A stretch of 64,000 nucleotides of DNA from an uncultured Clostridia bacterium (GTDB lineage: Bacteria; Bacillota; Clostridia; Christensenellales; Aristaeellaceae): the NCBI GenBank assembly GCA_947596085.1, contig CANQEW010000003.1, positions 1-64,000 on the forward strand, given 5' to 3'. This document shows, piece after piece, positions 1 through 8,895 of this stretch. Each line of letters opens with the position of its first letter. Position 1 is the first letter of the stretch. A program made the translations under genes and the position numbers. The notes under the pieces were generated by a model that was not told where the DNA came from, did no database searches, and worked only from the letters and a program-made list of their open reading frames with translations.

Positions 1-743
1 ATGACGCCGATGTTGGCGGTGGTGTCCACCGGCTTCGGCGTGCCGAAGAGCACGTCGGACATCTCGGTGCCCATCATCGATCCGCCCCAGCCGTCGGACA
101 GACCGGCGCGCAGGGACTGGCGAACCAACGCCTCGGGCAGCGAAGAGCAACCCATGTGGGTCATGTGCATGGACTGGGAGACCTCACGGTCGATGGCGCG
201 GGGCTCGATCTGAGCGTCGTGCCAGACCTTCTGGCGGACCTCCGGCGCGCGCTTGAGGAAGCGCTGGATGCCGAAAGGCTTGCCGTACTCCAACAGACCG
301 ATGTGGGCGACCTCGTGGGCGATGTCGTAGATGTCGCGACCCTCAGTCTCCACATCCCACTCCTTGGCGATGCGGATGAGCTTCTCGGGATCTTTGACCT
401 GATAGTTGCCGTCCGGCTTGGCCAGATACAGCGTGTGGGCGATGTTGCGGCCGTGGTCGGAGTGCGTCGCCGCGCCGCCGGCGGTGAAGCGCAGGTAGTT
501 GCGGCCGACGATGCCGTTGGCGTCGCAGCCGCAGATGCCGCGGGGAGATTTCGGGGTGATGCGGCAGGGGCCCATGGTGCAGATGCGGCAGCAGATGCCC
601 TCCTCACCGAACTTGCAGTGGGGAGTTTGATTCTTCACGCGCTGCTGCCAGGTGTCCGCGCCGACTGCCTTCGCCGTTTCCAGCAGGGCGTCGGTTGCCG
701 CTTCCATCTGCTCAATCGTGATGAAGGTGTTGTTCGTTGCCAT
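1..743 (-). CDS. cooS: Anaerobic carbon-monoxide dehydrogenase catalytic subunit (3' part outside window)
   Basis: Reading leftwards from ATG at 743 (preceded by a GGGAGGAAG ribosome site), 247 codons remain open to the window edge. The N-terminus carries the CooS/AcsA cysteine signature CKFGEEGICCRICTMGPCRI, then GICGCDANGIVGRNYLRFTAGGA and SDHGRN, and later MGTEMSDVLFGTPKP. In this family these cysteines bind the B and D [4Fe-4S] clusters; the Ni-Fe-S C-cluster ligands lie further on and are not visible. The enzyme interconverts CO and CO2 in the cytoplasm and passes electrons to a ferredoxin. A four-cluster ferredoxin gene diverges from it. I cannot tell from here whether an acetyl-CoA synthase follows, so CO oxidation alone and the Wood-Ljungdahl pathway both remain possible. 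The family call is firm; the physiological role is inferred. Confidence 0.95.
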   Translation of the reverse strand, partial: MATNNTFITIEQMEAATDALLETAKAVGADTWQQRVKNQTPHCKFGEEGICCRICTMGPCRITPKSPRGICGCDANGIVGRNYLRFTAGGAATHSDHGRNIAHTLYLAKPDGNYQVKDPEKLIRIAKEWDVETEGRDIYDIAHEVAHIGLLEYGKPFGIQRFLKRAPEVRQKVWHDAQIEPRAIDREVSQSMHMTHMGCSSLPEALVRQSLRAGLSDGWGGSMMGTEMSDVLFGTPKPVDTTANIGV

Positions 744-900
744 TAGAGCTTCTTCCTCCCATTATAATGATCTGTGAAACAAAATCGCCGCGCGGAAACG
801 TTCCGGGGTTCGCGCACCCTTGCGCGCACGCCTCCCATGAGGGGAGGAGAATCCATCCCCGGCCCGGGGCCTGACGCGGCACAAAACCCCAGTCATGGTT
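744..900 (-). ncRNA. Structured 5' leader of cooS (possible four-helix junction)
   Basis: A strong promoter at 907-935 would give about 155 nt of untranslated leader. The segment 805-890 can fold as one closing helix (GGGGTT 805-810 with AACCCC 885-890) around three hairpins: CGCGC 811-815 with GCGCG 822-826, CCTCCC 831-836 with GGGAGG 842-847, and CCCC 857-860 with GGGG 866-869. The pairing is seen directly. A regulatory role is inference, and I could not match it to a known riboswitch class. Confidence 0.45.
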
Positions 901-906
901 AATATC

Positions 907-935
907 ATTGTATCAAATTCATGTCACAAAGTCAA
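907..935 (-). promoter_or_regulatory. cooS promoter
   Basis: On the minus strand TTGACT (930-935) is followed after 17 bp by TACAAT (907-912), a near-consensus sigma-A promoter pointing at cooS. Confidence 0.8.
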
Positions 936-942
936 TGGCGCA

Positions 943-965
943 ACCCCCTCCGGGGGTACTTTTTT
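943..965 (+). other. Hairpin with T-run in the cooS/ferredoxin divergent region
   Basis: ACCCCC (943-948) and GGGGGT (952-957) form a perfect stem with a 3-nt loop, followed by six T. It looks like an intrinsic terminator on the plus strand, but no plus-strand gene precedes it. It sits 7 bp upstream of the cooS -35 box, so an operator or a barrier between the divergent promoters is also possible. The rest of 744-1129 holds only the leader and the two promoters. Confidence 0.4.
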
Positions 966-1060
966 CCGTGAAAATTGACGGGAAAAGCTGCAGAAATTGT
1001 CACGTGAATCACGAAAAAATCCACGCAGCGCTTTTTGTGCAGTTTTTTCGCGGCGAATCA

Positions 1061-1089
1061 TTTACTTTTTCGCGCCGCTCGTGTATAAT
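1061..1089 (+). promoter_or_regulatory. Ferredoxin promoter
   Basis: TTTACT (1061-1066), 17-bp spacer, TATAAT (1084-1089), about 40 bp before the ferredoxin start. Confidence 0.7.
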
Positions 1090-1129
1090 AACAGACAGGA
1101 GAAGAATCCGTTTGGAGGTATGTATAGGA

Positions 1130-1510
1130 ATGAAAAAGCTTTCCGTGCGCAAGGACGCGCGCTGCATGGCGTGCCTGAGCTGCGTCCGCGCCTGCTCCGA
1201 GGCGTTCTACAAGGAGTTCGATCAGGCCAAGTCCTGCATCCAGATCCTCGAAAAGAACGGCGAACCCAAGGTCAACGCCTGCATCCAGTGCGGCAAGTGC
1301 ATGCGCACCTGCAAGCACGACGCCATCACCCAGAACCCCAAGGGCGTGTACATGATCAACAAGAAGAAGTGCGTGGGCTGCGGCGAGTGCGTGGCGGCCT
1401 GCCCGATGAAGGTCATGGTGCTGGCGGGGGAGACCGCGAGCAAGTGCATCGCCTGCGGCATCTGCGCCAAGGCCTGCCCGATGGAGGTTCTCGAGGTCAT
1501 CGAGAAGTAA
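1130..1510 (+). CDS. Poly-ferredoxin with four [4Fe-4S] cysteine motifs (CooF-like)
   Basis: A 126-aa cytoplasmic iron-sulfur protein. Four CxxCxxCxxxC motifs are visible: CMACLSCVRAC, CIQCGKCMRTC, CVGCGECVAAC and CIACGICAKAC, so up to four [4Fe-4S] clusters. Each cluster-distal cysteine is followed by hydrophobic or charged residues rather than proline in the first two motifs, and by proline (CPM) in the last two. The start at 1130 (MKKLSVRKD) follows GGAGG at 1114-1118; the frame is open further upstream but the promoter lies at 1061-1089, so a longer protein is unlikely. Divergence from cooS suggests it is the electron acceptor or donor of CO dehydrogenase, like CooF. That partnership is inferred from position; a general electron-transfer role is the safe call. 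Confidence 0.85.
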   Translation: MKKLSVRKDARCMACLSCVRACSEAFYKEFDQAKSCIQILEKNGEPKVNACIQCGKCMRTCKHDAITQNPKGVYMINKKKCVGCGECVAACPMKVMVLAGETASKCIACGICAKACPMEVLEVIEK

Positions 1511-1520
1511 GGCCGGAATC

Positions 1521-1564
1521 AAACACAAAAGGGAATCGCGAGGAAGCGATTCCCTTTTGTGTTT
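1521..1564. terminator. Bidirectional terminator between ferredoxin and the convergent membrane-protein gene
   Basis: A perfect 19-bp stem (1521-1539 with 1546-1564) and a 6-nt loop, with CTTTTGTGTTTTC on the right arm and the complementary A-rich stretch on the left, so it can serve both strands. Confidence 0.9.
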
Positions 1565-1617
1565 TCAATAGAGGACGCGGCCGCCTCCGGGCACGGCCGC
1601 GCGATTTTTCAATTGGT

Positions 1618-2622
1618 TCAGCCGACGCTTCCGGCGGAGCCGGCGTCGTCGGAGGGGAATTCGCCGCTGATGTCGCCCAGGCCGGCGGCCGCGAAGTCCT
1701 CGTCCAGGGAGCCTTCGTCGGCGAAATCGTTGTCCGCGAAACCGGCCGCGGCGGCATCCGCGGCCGCATTGGCGAACGCCTGCGTCGCCTCGACGGCGGC
1801 CTCGTCCTTGACGTTCAGCGTATCGGAGACTTCATAATAGGAGTAGGCGTTCTTGCCGTCGCGCTTGTACATCAGCACCACGCCGAGCTTGTACTCGCCG
1901 TCCGCGTAGTCCTTCAGGCGCAGCACCACCTCGAAGTCGGCGTTGGCCGCGTTCTGGCACAGGGCGGCGTCGTGCGTAACGCCGCTGACGCCGGGGGTCA
2001 TGGAGGCCTGATAGGCGATCTGCTTGCCGGACTCCGCCTGCGTGACGATCAGAAACGCCTTTGAGGTGACGGCGTCGAAGCTGGGATCGTCGAGGTAGCA
2101 GTAGCCGGTGATGTCGACGTACTGATTGTTGTTGGGCGCGGACACGTATACCTTGGTGAGCGCCACCACCGCGTCGGTCGAGGGGGACGGCACCGTGAAG
2201 CCGCTCTTCTTGGACTTGGACAGACTGCTGCTCGGGATGCGCGTGGGATCCGGCGTGGGTTCCGGGGTGGGCGTGGGCACCGGCGTGGCCGTGGGGAGGG
2301 GCGTGGGCTCCGGGGTGGGCGTGGGATCCGGCGTGGGTTCCGGGGTCGGTTCGGCGGTCGGAAGCAGATCGACGACGCTGCTCGCGTCCGAGATCGGATT
2401 GGAAAGCACGCCCTGCGCGTCAAAGCCGTCCGGCGTGGCGGTCATCTCCACATAGGGGCGCACTGTGGTGTCAGGGTTGAGGCGGTGGGAATAGTCCCAC
2501 TTCTGCAGGAAGAAATAGGCCGCGATCAAAAAGATTGCGACCATGAGAAGGCCAATGAAGAAGTGCAATACCGCAATGGCCTTGTTGGTTCGCTTGTATC
2601 CCTTTTTCAATCCCTTTTTCAT
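1618..2622 (-). CDS. Membrane-anchored protein with a Pro-Thr repeat stalk, function unknown
   Basis: 334 aa. A short basic cytoplasmic tail (MKKGLKKGYKRTNK) is followed by one transmembrane segment (about residues 17-41). From about 90 to 130 the protein is built of PTPEPTPDPT-type repeats typical of a wall-spanning stalk. A folded segment follows (about 150-275, containing VYVSAPNNNQYVDITGYCYLDD), then an Ala/Asp/Gly-rich tail. The topology implies an extracytoplasmic domain. It is a monocistronic gene, convergent with the ferredoxin and separated by a terminator. I do not recognise the domain, and there is no sequence basis for a function. Confidence 0.8.
   Translation of the reverse strand: MKKGLKKGYKRTNKAIAVLHFFIGLLMVAIFLIAAYFFLQKWDYSHRLNPDTTVRPYVEMTATPDGFDAQGVLSNPISDASSVVDLLPTAEPTPEPTPDPTPTPEPTPLPTATPVPTPTPEPTPDPTRIPSSSLSKSKKSGFTVPSPSTDAVVALTKVYVSAPNNNQYVDITGYCYLDDPSFDAVTSKAFLIVTQAESGKQIAYQASMTPGVSGVTHDAALCQNAANADFEVVLRLKDYADGEYKLGVVLMYKRDGKNAYSYYEVSDTLNVKDEAAVEATQAFANAAADAAAAGFADNDFADEGSLDEDFAAAGLGDISGEFPSDDAGSAGSVG
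2240..2360 (-). repeat. GC-rich tandem repeat encoding Pro-Thr stalk
   Basis: Imperfect 12-30 bp units of the type GGCGTGGGTTCCGGGGTG encode the PTPEPTPDPT stretch of the membrane protein. In-frame copy-number change would alter stalk length without breaking the gene. Confidence 0.75.
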
Positions 2623-2658
2623 GGATGTTGCCTCCTGTATACATATACGGCTGATAAC

Positions 2659-2687
2659 ATCTTAGACAGTGCGGGTTGAAAAGTCAA
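2659..2687 (-). promoter_or_regulatory. Promoter of the PT-stalk membrane protein
   Basis: Minus strand TTGACT (2682-2687), 17 bp, TAAGAT (2659-2664), just upstream of the GGAGGCAAC ribosome site. Confidence 0.7.
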
Positions 2688-2715
2688 GCGAGTGCGGTTT
2701 ATTTTAGAAATATTG

Positions 2716-5562
2716 TTACAATGGCGCGCGATTCGCGCCCAGCTGCAGCAGGGGGGCGAGATACGCGCCGGTGCTGCTGGCGGGATTCGCGGCCACTTCC
2801 TCGGGCGTGCCCCGGGCGATCACCGTGCCGCCCCGGTCGCCGCCGCGCGGGCCGAGGTCGATGATGTAATCGGCGGTCTTGATCACGTCCAGATTGTGCT
2901 CGATCACCACCAGCGTGTTGCCCGCGTCGGCCAGACGGTGCAGCACTTCGTTGAGCATCGCCACGTCCGCCGTATGCAGGCCGGTGGTGGGCTCGTCCAG
3001 CACGTAGAGCGTGCGGCCGGTCGCCTTGCGGGAGAGCTCCGTGGCCAGCTTGATGCGCTGGGCCTCGCCGCCGGAGAGCGTGTCGGACGGCTGGCCGAGC
3101 TTGACGTAGCCCAGCCCCACATCGCGCATGGTCTGCAGCTTCGCGCGCAGGCGCGGCAGCGGATCGAAGAACTCCAGCGCCTCCTCCACCGTCATCTCCA
3201 GCACGTCGTAGATGCTCTTGCCCTTGTAGCGCACCTCCAGCGTCTCGCGGTTGTAGCGCCGGCCGTGGCAGACCTCGCAGGGCACGTACACGTCGGTCAG
3301 AAACTGCATTTCGATCTTGAGGATGCCGTCGCCGGAGCAGGCCTCGCAGCGCCCGCCCTTGACGTTGAAGCTGAAGCGGTTGGCCTTGTAGCCGCGCGCC
3401 TTGGCGTCGGGGGTGGAGGCGAACACATCGCGGATCATGTCGAAGAGCCCGGTGTAGGTGGCGGGATTCGAGCGCGGCGTGCGGCCGATGGGCGACTGGT
3501 CGATCAGAATCGCCTTGTCGAGCTGCTCCGCGCCGTCGATGCCGTCGTGCTCGGCGGCCTTCTGGCGCGAGCGGTTGAGCGTGCGGGAGAGAGACTTGTA
3601 GAGGATTTCGTTGACCAGCGAGCTCTTGCCGCTGCCGGACACGCCGGTCACGCAGCAGAGCACGCCCAGCGGGAAGGCGACGTCGATGTTCTTCAGGTTG
3701 TTGGCGCGCGCGCCGCGCACGGTCAGCCACCCCGATGGACTGCGGTGCCCGAGCGGCAGCGGAACGGATTTCGCGCCGGAGAGGTACTGGCCCGTCAGCG
3801 AGTCGGGGCAGGCCATGATCTGTTCGGGCGTGCCCGCGGCCATCACGCGCCCGCCGTTGATGCCCGCGCCGGGGCCGATGTCGACGATGAAGTCCGCCGC
3901 GCGCATGGTGTCCGCGTCGTGTTCGACGACGATCAGCGTGTTGCCCAGGTCGCGCAGGTGGCGCAGCGTGCCCAGCAGCTTTTCGTTGTCGGACTGGTGC
4001 AGGCCGATGGACGGTTCATCCAGTATGTAGAGCACGCCGGTGAGCCCCGAACCGATCTGCGTGGCCAGGCGGATGCGCTGGGCCTCGCCGCCGGAGAGCG
4101 TGCCCGCCGAGCGGGAGAGGGTCAGGTATTCGAGCCCCACATCGGTGAGGAAGCTCAACCGCGCGTCGATCTCCTTCAGGAGCTGATTGGCGATGATTCG
4201 CTCCTTTTCGCTCAGCGTCAGCCCGCGGAAGAATTCGCGCGCCTGCGATACGGTCATCGCGGAGACGTCGTAGATGGACCTGTCGGCGATGGTCACGCTC
4301 AGCGCCTCGCGGCGCAGGCGCCTGCCGCCGCAGTCAGGGCAGGTGATGTTGGCCATGTAGTCCTCGTAAGCGGATTTCATGCTTTCAGAGGTGGTCTCCC
4401 GGTAGCGGCGCTCGAGGTTGGTCACCACGCCCTCAAAGGGCACGCTGAAGCTACCGCTGCCGCTGGCGCGCTCGTACTCCACGCGGATCTTTTTGCCCCG
4501 CGTGCCGTAGAGCACGGCGTTCATCTGCTCCTCGGTGAGCTCCGACACCGGCCGGTCCAGCGAGAAGCCATAGGCCTCGGCCAGGGCGCGCAGGTAGGAC
4601 GCGGCCATCGAGCCCGGCTCGGAGGTGTTCCAGCCGGTGACCTTGATCGCGCCCTCGTTGAAGGAGAGGCTTCGGTCGGGGATGATGATGTCGGGATCCA
4701 TCTTGAGCAGCACGCCCAGGCCCGTGCAGGTGGGACACGCGCCGTAGGGATTGTTGAAGGAGAACAGCCGGGGCTCCAGCGCCTCGATGGAGATGCCGCA
4801 ATCCGGGCAGGCGTAATTCTGGGAGTGGAGCGTCTCCCGGCCCGTGTCCATCTCGATCACGTTGACCAGCCCGCCACCGAGATTCAGCGCCGTCTCCAGC
4901 GAATCGGTGAGGCGCTGCTGCAGGTCGGGCCGGATGATGACGCGGTCGACCACAATCTCGATGGTGTGCTTCTTGGTCTTGGCGAGCTTCGGCGGGTCGG
5001 AGAGCTCGCAGAGCTCGCCGTCCACGCGCGCGCGCACGAAGCCCTTCTTCTGCATGTCCTCGAAGAGCTTCGAATACTCGCCCTTGCGGCCGCGCACCAC
5101 CGGCGCCAGCAGCATCAGCTTCGTGCGCTCGGGCAGGGCGGTGATGCTGTCGATGATCTGATCGACGGTCTGGCGCTCGATCACCCGGCCGCACTCAGGA
5201 CAGTGGGGCACGCCCACGCGCGCGTACATCAGGCGCAGATGGTCATAGATCTCCGTGACCGTGCCTACGGTGGAGCGTGGATTGCGGCTGGTGGTCTTCT
5301 GGTCGATGGAGATCGCCGGGGAGAGGCCCTGGATCAGGTCCACGTCAGGCTTGTCCATCTGGCCGAGGAACTGCCGGGCGTAGCTGGACAGGGATTCGAC
5401 GTATCTTCGCTGGCCCTCGGCGTAGATCGTGTCGAAGGCGAGCGAGGACTTGCCCGAGCCGGACAGGCCGGTCATCACGATCAGCTTGTTCCGGGGCAGG
5501 TCGATGTCGATGCTCTTCAGGTTGTGCTGCCGCGCGCCGCGGATGCGAATGAAATCGTTCAT
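2716..5562 (-). CDS. uvrA: Excinuclease ABC subunit A
   Basis: 948 aa, the usual UvrA length. It is the damage-recognition ATPase of nucleotide excision repair and loads UvrB. The first Walker A is GLSGSGKSS (32-40) and the second is GVSGSGKSS in the C-terminal half. Two ABC signatures [10 protein letters not shown] are visible, one per half. Zinc-module cysteines appear as [15 protein letters not shown] and CEACSGDG...CEVCHGRR. The N-terminus [16 protein letters not shown] is canonical and AGGAG lies 8 nt before it. It follows uvrB with a 36-bp gap, so the two are one operon. No missing motif was noticed. Confidence 0.98.
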   Translation of the reverse strand: MNDFIRIRGARQHNLKSIDIDLPRNKLIVMTGLSGSGKSSLAFDTIYAEGQRRYVESLSSYARQFLGQMDKPDVDLIQGLSPAISIDQKTTSRNPRSTVGTVTEIYDHLRLMYARVGVPHCPECGRVIERQTVDQIIDSITALPERTKLMLLAPVVRGRKGEYSKLFEDMQKKGFVRARVDGELCELSDPPKLAKTKKHTIEIVVDRVIIRPDLQQRLTDSLETALNLGGGLVNVIEMDTGRETLHSQNYACPDCGISIEALEPRLFSFNNPYGACPTCTGLGVLLKMDPDIIIPDRSLSFNEGAIKVTGWNTSEPGSMAASYLRALAEAYGFSLDRPVSELTEEQMNAVLYGTRGKKIRVEYERASGSGSFSVPFEGVVTNLERRYRETTSESMKSAYEDYMANITCPDCGGRRLRREALSVTIADRSIYDVSAMTVSQAREFFRGLTLSEKERIIANQLLKEIDARLSFLTDVGLEYLTLSRSAGTLSGGEAQRIRLATQIGSGLTGVLYILDEPSIGLHQSDNEKLLGTLRHLRDLGNTLIVVEHDADTMRAADFIVDIGPGAGINGGRVMAAGTPEQIMACPDSLTGQYLSGAKSVPLPLGHRSPSGWLTVRGARANNLKNIDVAFPLGVLCCVTGVSGSGKSSLVNEILYKSLSRTLNRSRQKAAEHDGIDGAEQLDKAILIDQSPIGRTPRSNPATYTGLFDMIRDVFASTPDAKARGYKANRFSFNVKGGRCEACSGDGILKIEMQFLTDVYVPCEVCHGRRYNRETLEVRYKGKSIYDVLEMTVEEALEFFDPLPRLRAKLQTMRDVGLGYVKLGQPSDTLSGGEAQRIKLATELSRKATGRTLYVLDEPTTGLHTADVAMLNEVLHRLADAGNTLVVIEHNLDVIKTADYIIDLGPRGGDRGGTVIARGTPEEVAANPASSTGAYLAPLLQLGANRAPL

Positions 5563-5598
5563 AGAGGGGACTCCTGTTCAAATTCAAGCGTTGACCGG

Positions 5599-7605
5599 TT
5601 ATGGTTTCTTTTTCCGCTTTCTCCGCGCCTGCCGGCCCTGCTCGCTGTTCGCCATGGGCTTTTCGCCGCGCAGCGCCAGCATCTGGTCGCGCAGCTCGGC
5701 GGCCTTTTCGAAGTCCAGGTTGTTGGCGGCCTCCAGCATGCGCTCCTCGATGCGCTCGATGGCGAGCTGGCGCTCGGTGTCGTCCATCGCCTGGGCGGCG
5801 TCCCTGTCGGGAACTCGGGTGATCTCCATCAGCGTCCGGATCGCGCTGCGCACGGTCTGCGGCGTGATGTGATGCTCCTCGTTGTACTTCCGCTGAATCT
5901 CGCGGCGGCGGTTGGTCTCGGAGATGGCGCGGTTCATCGAATCGGTCAGGCCGTCGGCGTACATGATCACCCGGCCGTCCACGTTGCGGGCCGCGCGGCC
6001 GATGGTCTGGATCAGCGATTTCTCGCTGCGCAAAAAGCCCTCCTTGTCGGCATCCAGAATCGCCACGAGGGAGACCTCCGGCAGATCCAGGCCCTCGCGC
6101 AGCAGGTTGATGCCCACCAGCACGTCGAACTCGCCCTTGCGCAGTCCCTGGATCAGCTGGATGCGGTCCAGTGTGTCCACGTCCGAGTGCAGGTACTCTA
6201 CCCGCACGTCCATGCCGCGCAGGTACTCGGTCAGGCTCTCGGCCATGCGCTTGGTCAGCGTGGTCACCAGCACGCGCTCGCCACGCGCCGTGACCGTGCG
6301 GATCTCGCCCAGCAGGTCGTCCACCTGTCCGGTGGCCGGACGGACGACGATCTCCGGGTCGATCAGCCCCGTGGGGCGGATGATCTGCTCCACCACCTGC
6401 CCGGCGCGCTCGAGCTCGTAGGGGCCGGGCGTAGCGGAGACGTAGATGATCTGGTTCGTCTTTTGCTCGAATTCGTAGAATTTGAGCGGGCGGTTGTCGA
6501 AGGCGGCGGGCAGGCGGAAGCCGTACTCCACCAGCGTCTGCTTGCGCGCGAAGTCGCCATTGTACATGCCGCGAATCTGCGGCACGGTCATGTGGCTCTC
6601 GTCGATGAGGATCAGCAGGTCCTTCGGGAAGTAGTCCAGCAACGTAAACGGCGGCTCGCCGGGCCGCCGGCCGTCAAAGTAGCGGGAGTAGTTTTCGATG
6701 CCGTTGCAGTAGCCGATCTCGCGCATCATCTCGATGTCGTATCTGGTGCGCTGCTCCAGGCGCTGGGCCTCCAGCAGGCGGTCGTTGGCGCGCAGGTCGT
6801 TGAGCCGGTCCTGCAGATCAATCTCGATCTGGGCGATGCAGTTTTCGAGCTTGTCCTTGGCGATGGCGTAGTGGGAGGCGGGGAAGATCATCACGTGGCT
6901 CATGTGCCGCAGCACCCGGCCCGAGACGATCTCGATCTCCGAGATGCGCTCGATCTCGTCGCCGAAGAACTCCACGCGCACCGCGTTCTCCTGCGAGGCG
7001 GCGGGGATGATCTCCACCACGTCGCCGCGCACGTGGAAGGTGCCGCGCTCGGATTCAAAGTCGTTGCGCGTGTACTGAATCTCCACCAGGCGGTCGAGCA
7101 GCTCCTCGCGGGTCACGATCTCGCCCTCGCGCAGCGAAACGGACAGGTCTTCGTACTCCTGCGGGTCGCCCAGGCCGTAGATGCAGCTGACCGACGCCAC
7201 GATGATCACGTCGCGCCGCTCCGCGAGCCACGCCGTGGCGCTGTGGCGCATGCGGTCGATCTCGTCGTTGACGGAGGAGTCCTTTTCGATGAAGGTGTCC
7301 GTGGAGGGGATGTAGGCCTCGGGCTGGTAGTAATCATAATAGGAAACGAAGTAGCCCACGGCGTTGTCCGGAAAGAACTCCCGAAATTCGCCCGCGAGCT
7401 GGGCCGCCAGCGTCTTGTTGTGGGCGATGACCAGCGTGGGGCGGTTGGCGTTCTTGATGAGGTTGGCCATGGTGAAGGTCTTGCCCGAGCCCGTCACGCC
7501 CAGCAGCACCTGGTGCTTCATGCCCTTTTTCAGGCCCTCGGTGAGCGCCTGGATCGCCTCGGGCTGGTCGCCCGTGGGTTGATAGTCGGAGCGCAGTTGG
7601 AACAT
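5599..7605 (-). CDS. uvrB: Excinuclease ABC subunit B
   Basis: 668 aa. It is the helicase-like subunit that verifies damage and recruits UvrC. Walker A GVTGSGKT is at 36-43, the beta-hairpin that inserts into DNA is [12 protein letters not shown] at 89-100, and a DESH box ([13 protein letters not shown]) is present. The C-terminus carries the UVR domain ([20 protein letters not shown]) that contacts UvrC, then a lysine/arginine tail. The start follows GAGGAGAGGA. It is the first gene of a uvrB-uvrA operon with its own sigma-A promoter. uvrC is not in the window. Confidence 0.98.
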   Translation of the reverse strand: MFQLRSDYQPTGDQPEAIQALTEGLKKGMKHQVLLGVTGSGKTFTMANLIKNANRPTLVIAHNKTLAAQLAGEFREFFPDNAVGYFVSYYDYYQPEAYIPSTDTFIEKDSSVNDEIDRMRHSATAWLAERRDVIIVASVSCIYGLGDPQEYEDLSVSLREGEIVTREELLDRLVEIQYTRNDFESERGTFHVRGDVVEIIPAASQENAVRVEFFGDEIERISEIEIVSGRVLRHMSHVMIFPASHYAIAKDKLENCIAQIEIDLQDRLNDLRANDRLLEAQRLEQRTRYDIEMMREIGYCNGIENYSRYFDGRRPGEPPFTLLDYFPKDLLILIDESHMTVPQIRGMYNGDFARKQTLVEYGFRLPAAFDNRPLKFYEFEQKTNQIIYVSATPGPYELERAGQVVEQIIRPTGLIDPEIVVRPATGQVDDLLGEIRTVTARGERVLVTTLTKRMAESLTEYLRGMDVRVEYLHSDVDTLDRIQLIQGLRKGEFDVLVGINLLREGLDLPEVSLVAILDADKEGFLRSEKSLIQTIGRAARNVDGRVIMYADGLTDSMNRAISETNRRREIQRKYNEEHHITPQTVRSAIRTLMEITRVPDRDAAQAMDDTERQLAIERIEERMLEAANNLDFEKAAELRDQMLALRGEKPMANSEQGRQARRKRKKKP

Positions 7606-7635
7606 GGCCGGACATCCTCTCCTCGCGTTTCCAAC

Positions 7636-7664
7636 ATTATAGCACGAATGAATTTAAATGAAAA
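7636..7664 (-). promoter_or_regulatory. uvrBA promoter
   Basis: Minus strand TTTTCA (7659-7664), 17 bp, TATAAT (7636-7641). I saw no clear LexA box of the Bacillus type next to it. Confidence 0.65.
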
Positions 7665-7705
7665 CGGGGTCGGCAGAATTTAAACATATGTTCGATTGAA
7701 CGCAG

Positions 7706-7729
7706 AAAAAGAGAGCGCGCGAGGCGCTC
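7706..7729 (-). terminator. Terminator of the small membrane-protein gene
   Basis: GAGCGC/GCGCTC stem (7713-7718 with 7724-7729), read on the minus strand and followed by a T-rich run (A5 on the plus strand, 7706-7710). Confidence 0.65.
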
Positions 7730-7737
7730 CCCGTTTT

Positions 7738-8148
7738 TTAAGCCTTTGATTTTGCCTTGAACCTGCCGCGCGCCGGCAGGTTCGCCCGCACCGCGCCTGT
7801 AACCGCCCCGGCGGCGGAGCCCGTCAGCATCTCGCCCAGCATGTTGCCCACGGCGAAGCTGCCGCCGCCCAGCGCCAGGTACATTCCGTAGCCCGCGGCG
7901 GAATAGAGCAGCGCGATCACCACGCCCGTCACCAGTCCACGCTCGCCGCCCCGGGGCACGGCCACGCACACGCCCAGCACCACGGCGGCGAGCTTCAGAA
8001 TCTGGTTGAGCATGGTGAGCGTGCGGTCCCCGAAGCGCAGGTAGACCAGCGCCGCCGCAATCAGCAGCATGGCGGCCACCGTGACGAACGCGGAGAACAG
8101 AAACCCGAGCAGCAGCGAACGCGCGATGCTCTTGCGGCTTCTCGACAT
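7738..8148 (-). CDS. Small polytopic membrane protein, TIGR04086/YrzE-like
   Basis: 136 aa with four predicted transmembrane segments (about 10-35, 45-65, 68-92 and 97-120) between basic ends (MSRSRKSIAR and RGRFKAKSKA). Length, topology and the glycine-rich last two helices fit the TIGR04086 membrane family found in many Clostridia, whose function is unknown. The gene has its own GGGAGGGA ribosome site and a downstream terminator and appears monocistronic. The family assignment is from pattern memory and could be wrong; the membrane topology is clear. Confidence 0.65.
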   Translation of the reverse strand: MSRSRKSIARSLLLGFLFSAFVTVAAMLLIAAALVYLRFGDRTLTMLNQILKLAAVVLGVCVAVPRGGERGLVTGVVIALLYSAAGYGMYLALGGGSFAVGNMLGEMLTGSAAGAVTGAVRANLPARGRFKAKSKA

Positions 8149-8241
8149 CGGACATCCCTCCCTGGAAAGCGATTCTGCGCAATCCTATGCGCGGATGCGG
8201 AGGTACATGAGCGCCGCGCGCGCATCTTAATCCCTCTGCGC

Positions 8242-8271
8242 TTGACAATGCGAGGGGGTTCTTGTTACAAT
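8242..8271 (+). promoter_or_regulatory. pth-mfd-ygiQ promoter
   Basis: TTGACA (8242-8247), 18-bp spacer, TACAAT (8266-8271). Confidence 0.8.
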
Positions 8272-8309
8272 AAAATAATTCAGAAATGCTTCTTTCGGAG
8301 GGAATCGCC

Positions 8310-8882
8310 ATGTATGTGATCGTGGGCCTGGGCAATCCGGGCAGGAAGTACGAGCACACGCGCCACAACGTGGGCTTCGATGTGATCGACATCCTCTCGC
8401 AGAAATATGATATACCGCTGACGCGGCTGCGCTGCAAGGCGGTGATCGGGGAGGGGAGCATCCGGGGAACCCGCGTGGCGCTCTGCCAGCCGCAGACGTT
8501 CATGAACCTCTCCGGCGAGTCGGTGGTGCAGCTCGCGAACTGGTACAAGCCCGAGGACGATCAGCTGATCGTGGTCTATGACGACGTGGATCTGCCCGAG
8601 GGCAAGATCCGCTTCCGGCCGTCGGGCAGCGCGGGCACCCACAACGGCATGCGCAACATCATCTACCTGCTGGGCCGGGAGAACTTCCCGCGCGTGCGCG
8701 TGGGAATCGGCCGCCCGCCCGAGGGATGGGATATGAAGGATTGGGTGCTGGCGACCTACCGCACCAGGGAGCTGCGGCAGACGATGTTCGACGCCTACTG
8801 CGGCGCAGCGGACGTGATCGCGGAGCTGATCGAGAAGGGCGTGGAGCCGGCCCGGCAGCTGGTCGCCAGGCTGAACGGTTGA
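8310..8882 (+). CDS. pth: Peptidyl-tRNA hydrolase
   Basis: 190 aa. It hydrolyses peptidyl-tRNA released from stalled ribosomes. The N-terminus MYVIVGLGNPGRKYEHTRHN contains the invariant GNPG and the catalytic histidine (His19). YDDVDLPEGKIRFRPSGSAGTHNG is the substrate-clamp region with the conserved aspartate. The start at 8310 is chosen over an in-frame ATG at 8286 because GGAGGG (8297-8302) lies between them at the right distance for 8310. It lies directly upstream of mfd (13-bp gap), an arrangement common in Firmicutes. Confidence 0.97.
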   Translation: MYVIVGLGNPGRKYEHTRHNVGFDVIDILSQKYDIPLTRLRCKAVIGEGSIRGTRVALCQPQTFMNLSGESVVQLANWYKPEDDQLIVVYDDVDLPEGKIRFRPSGSAGTHNGMRNIIYLLGRENFPRVRVGIGRPPEGWDMKDWVLATYRTRELRQTMFDAYCGAADVIAELIEKGVEPARQLVARLNG

Positions 8883-8895
8883 TTTCGGAGGTAAG

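Noticed and set aside
997-2064. A 355-codon plus-strand frame over the ferredoxin and the stalk gene
   Set aside because: It overlaps the ferredoxin in another frame and runs through a perfect 19-bp terminator; the residues are Arg/Gly-rich noise.
4444-5194. A 247-codon minus-strand frame inside uvrA
   Set aside because: It is uvrA read in a shifted frame; the UvrA frame has all motifs.
2692-7683. A 1663-codon open frame on the plus strand across uvrA and uvrB
   Set aside because: It is antisense to two certain genes; GC-rich third positions remove stop codons on the other strand. The product is Ala/Arg/Val/His-rich with no domain.
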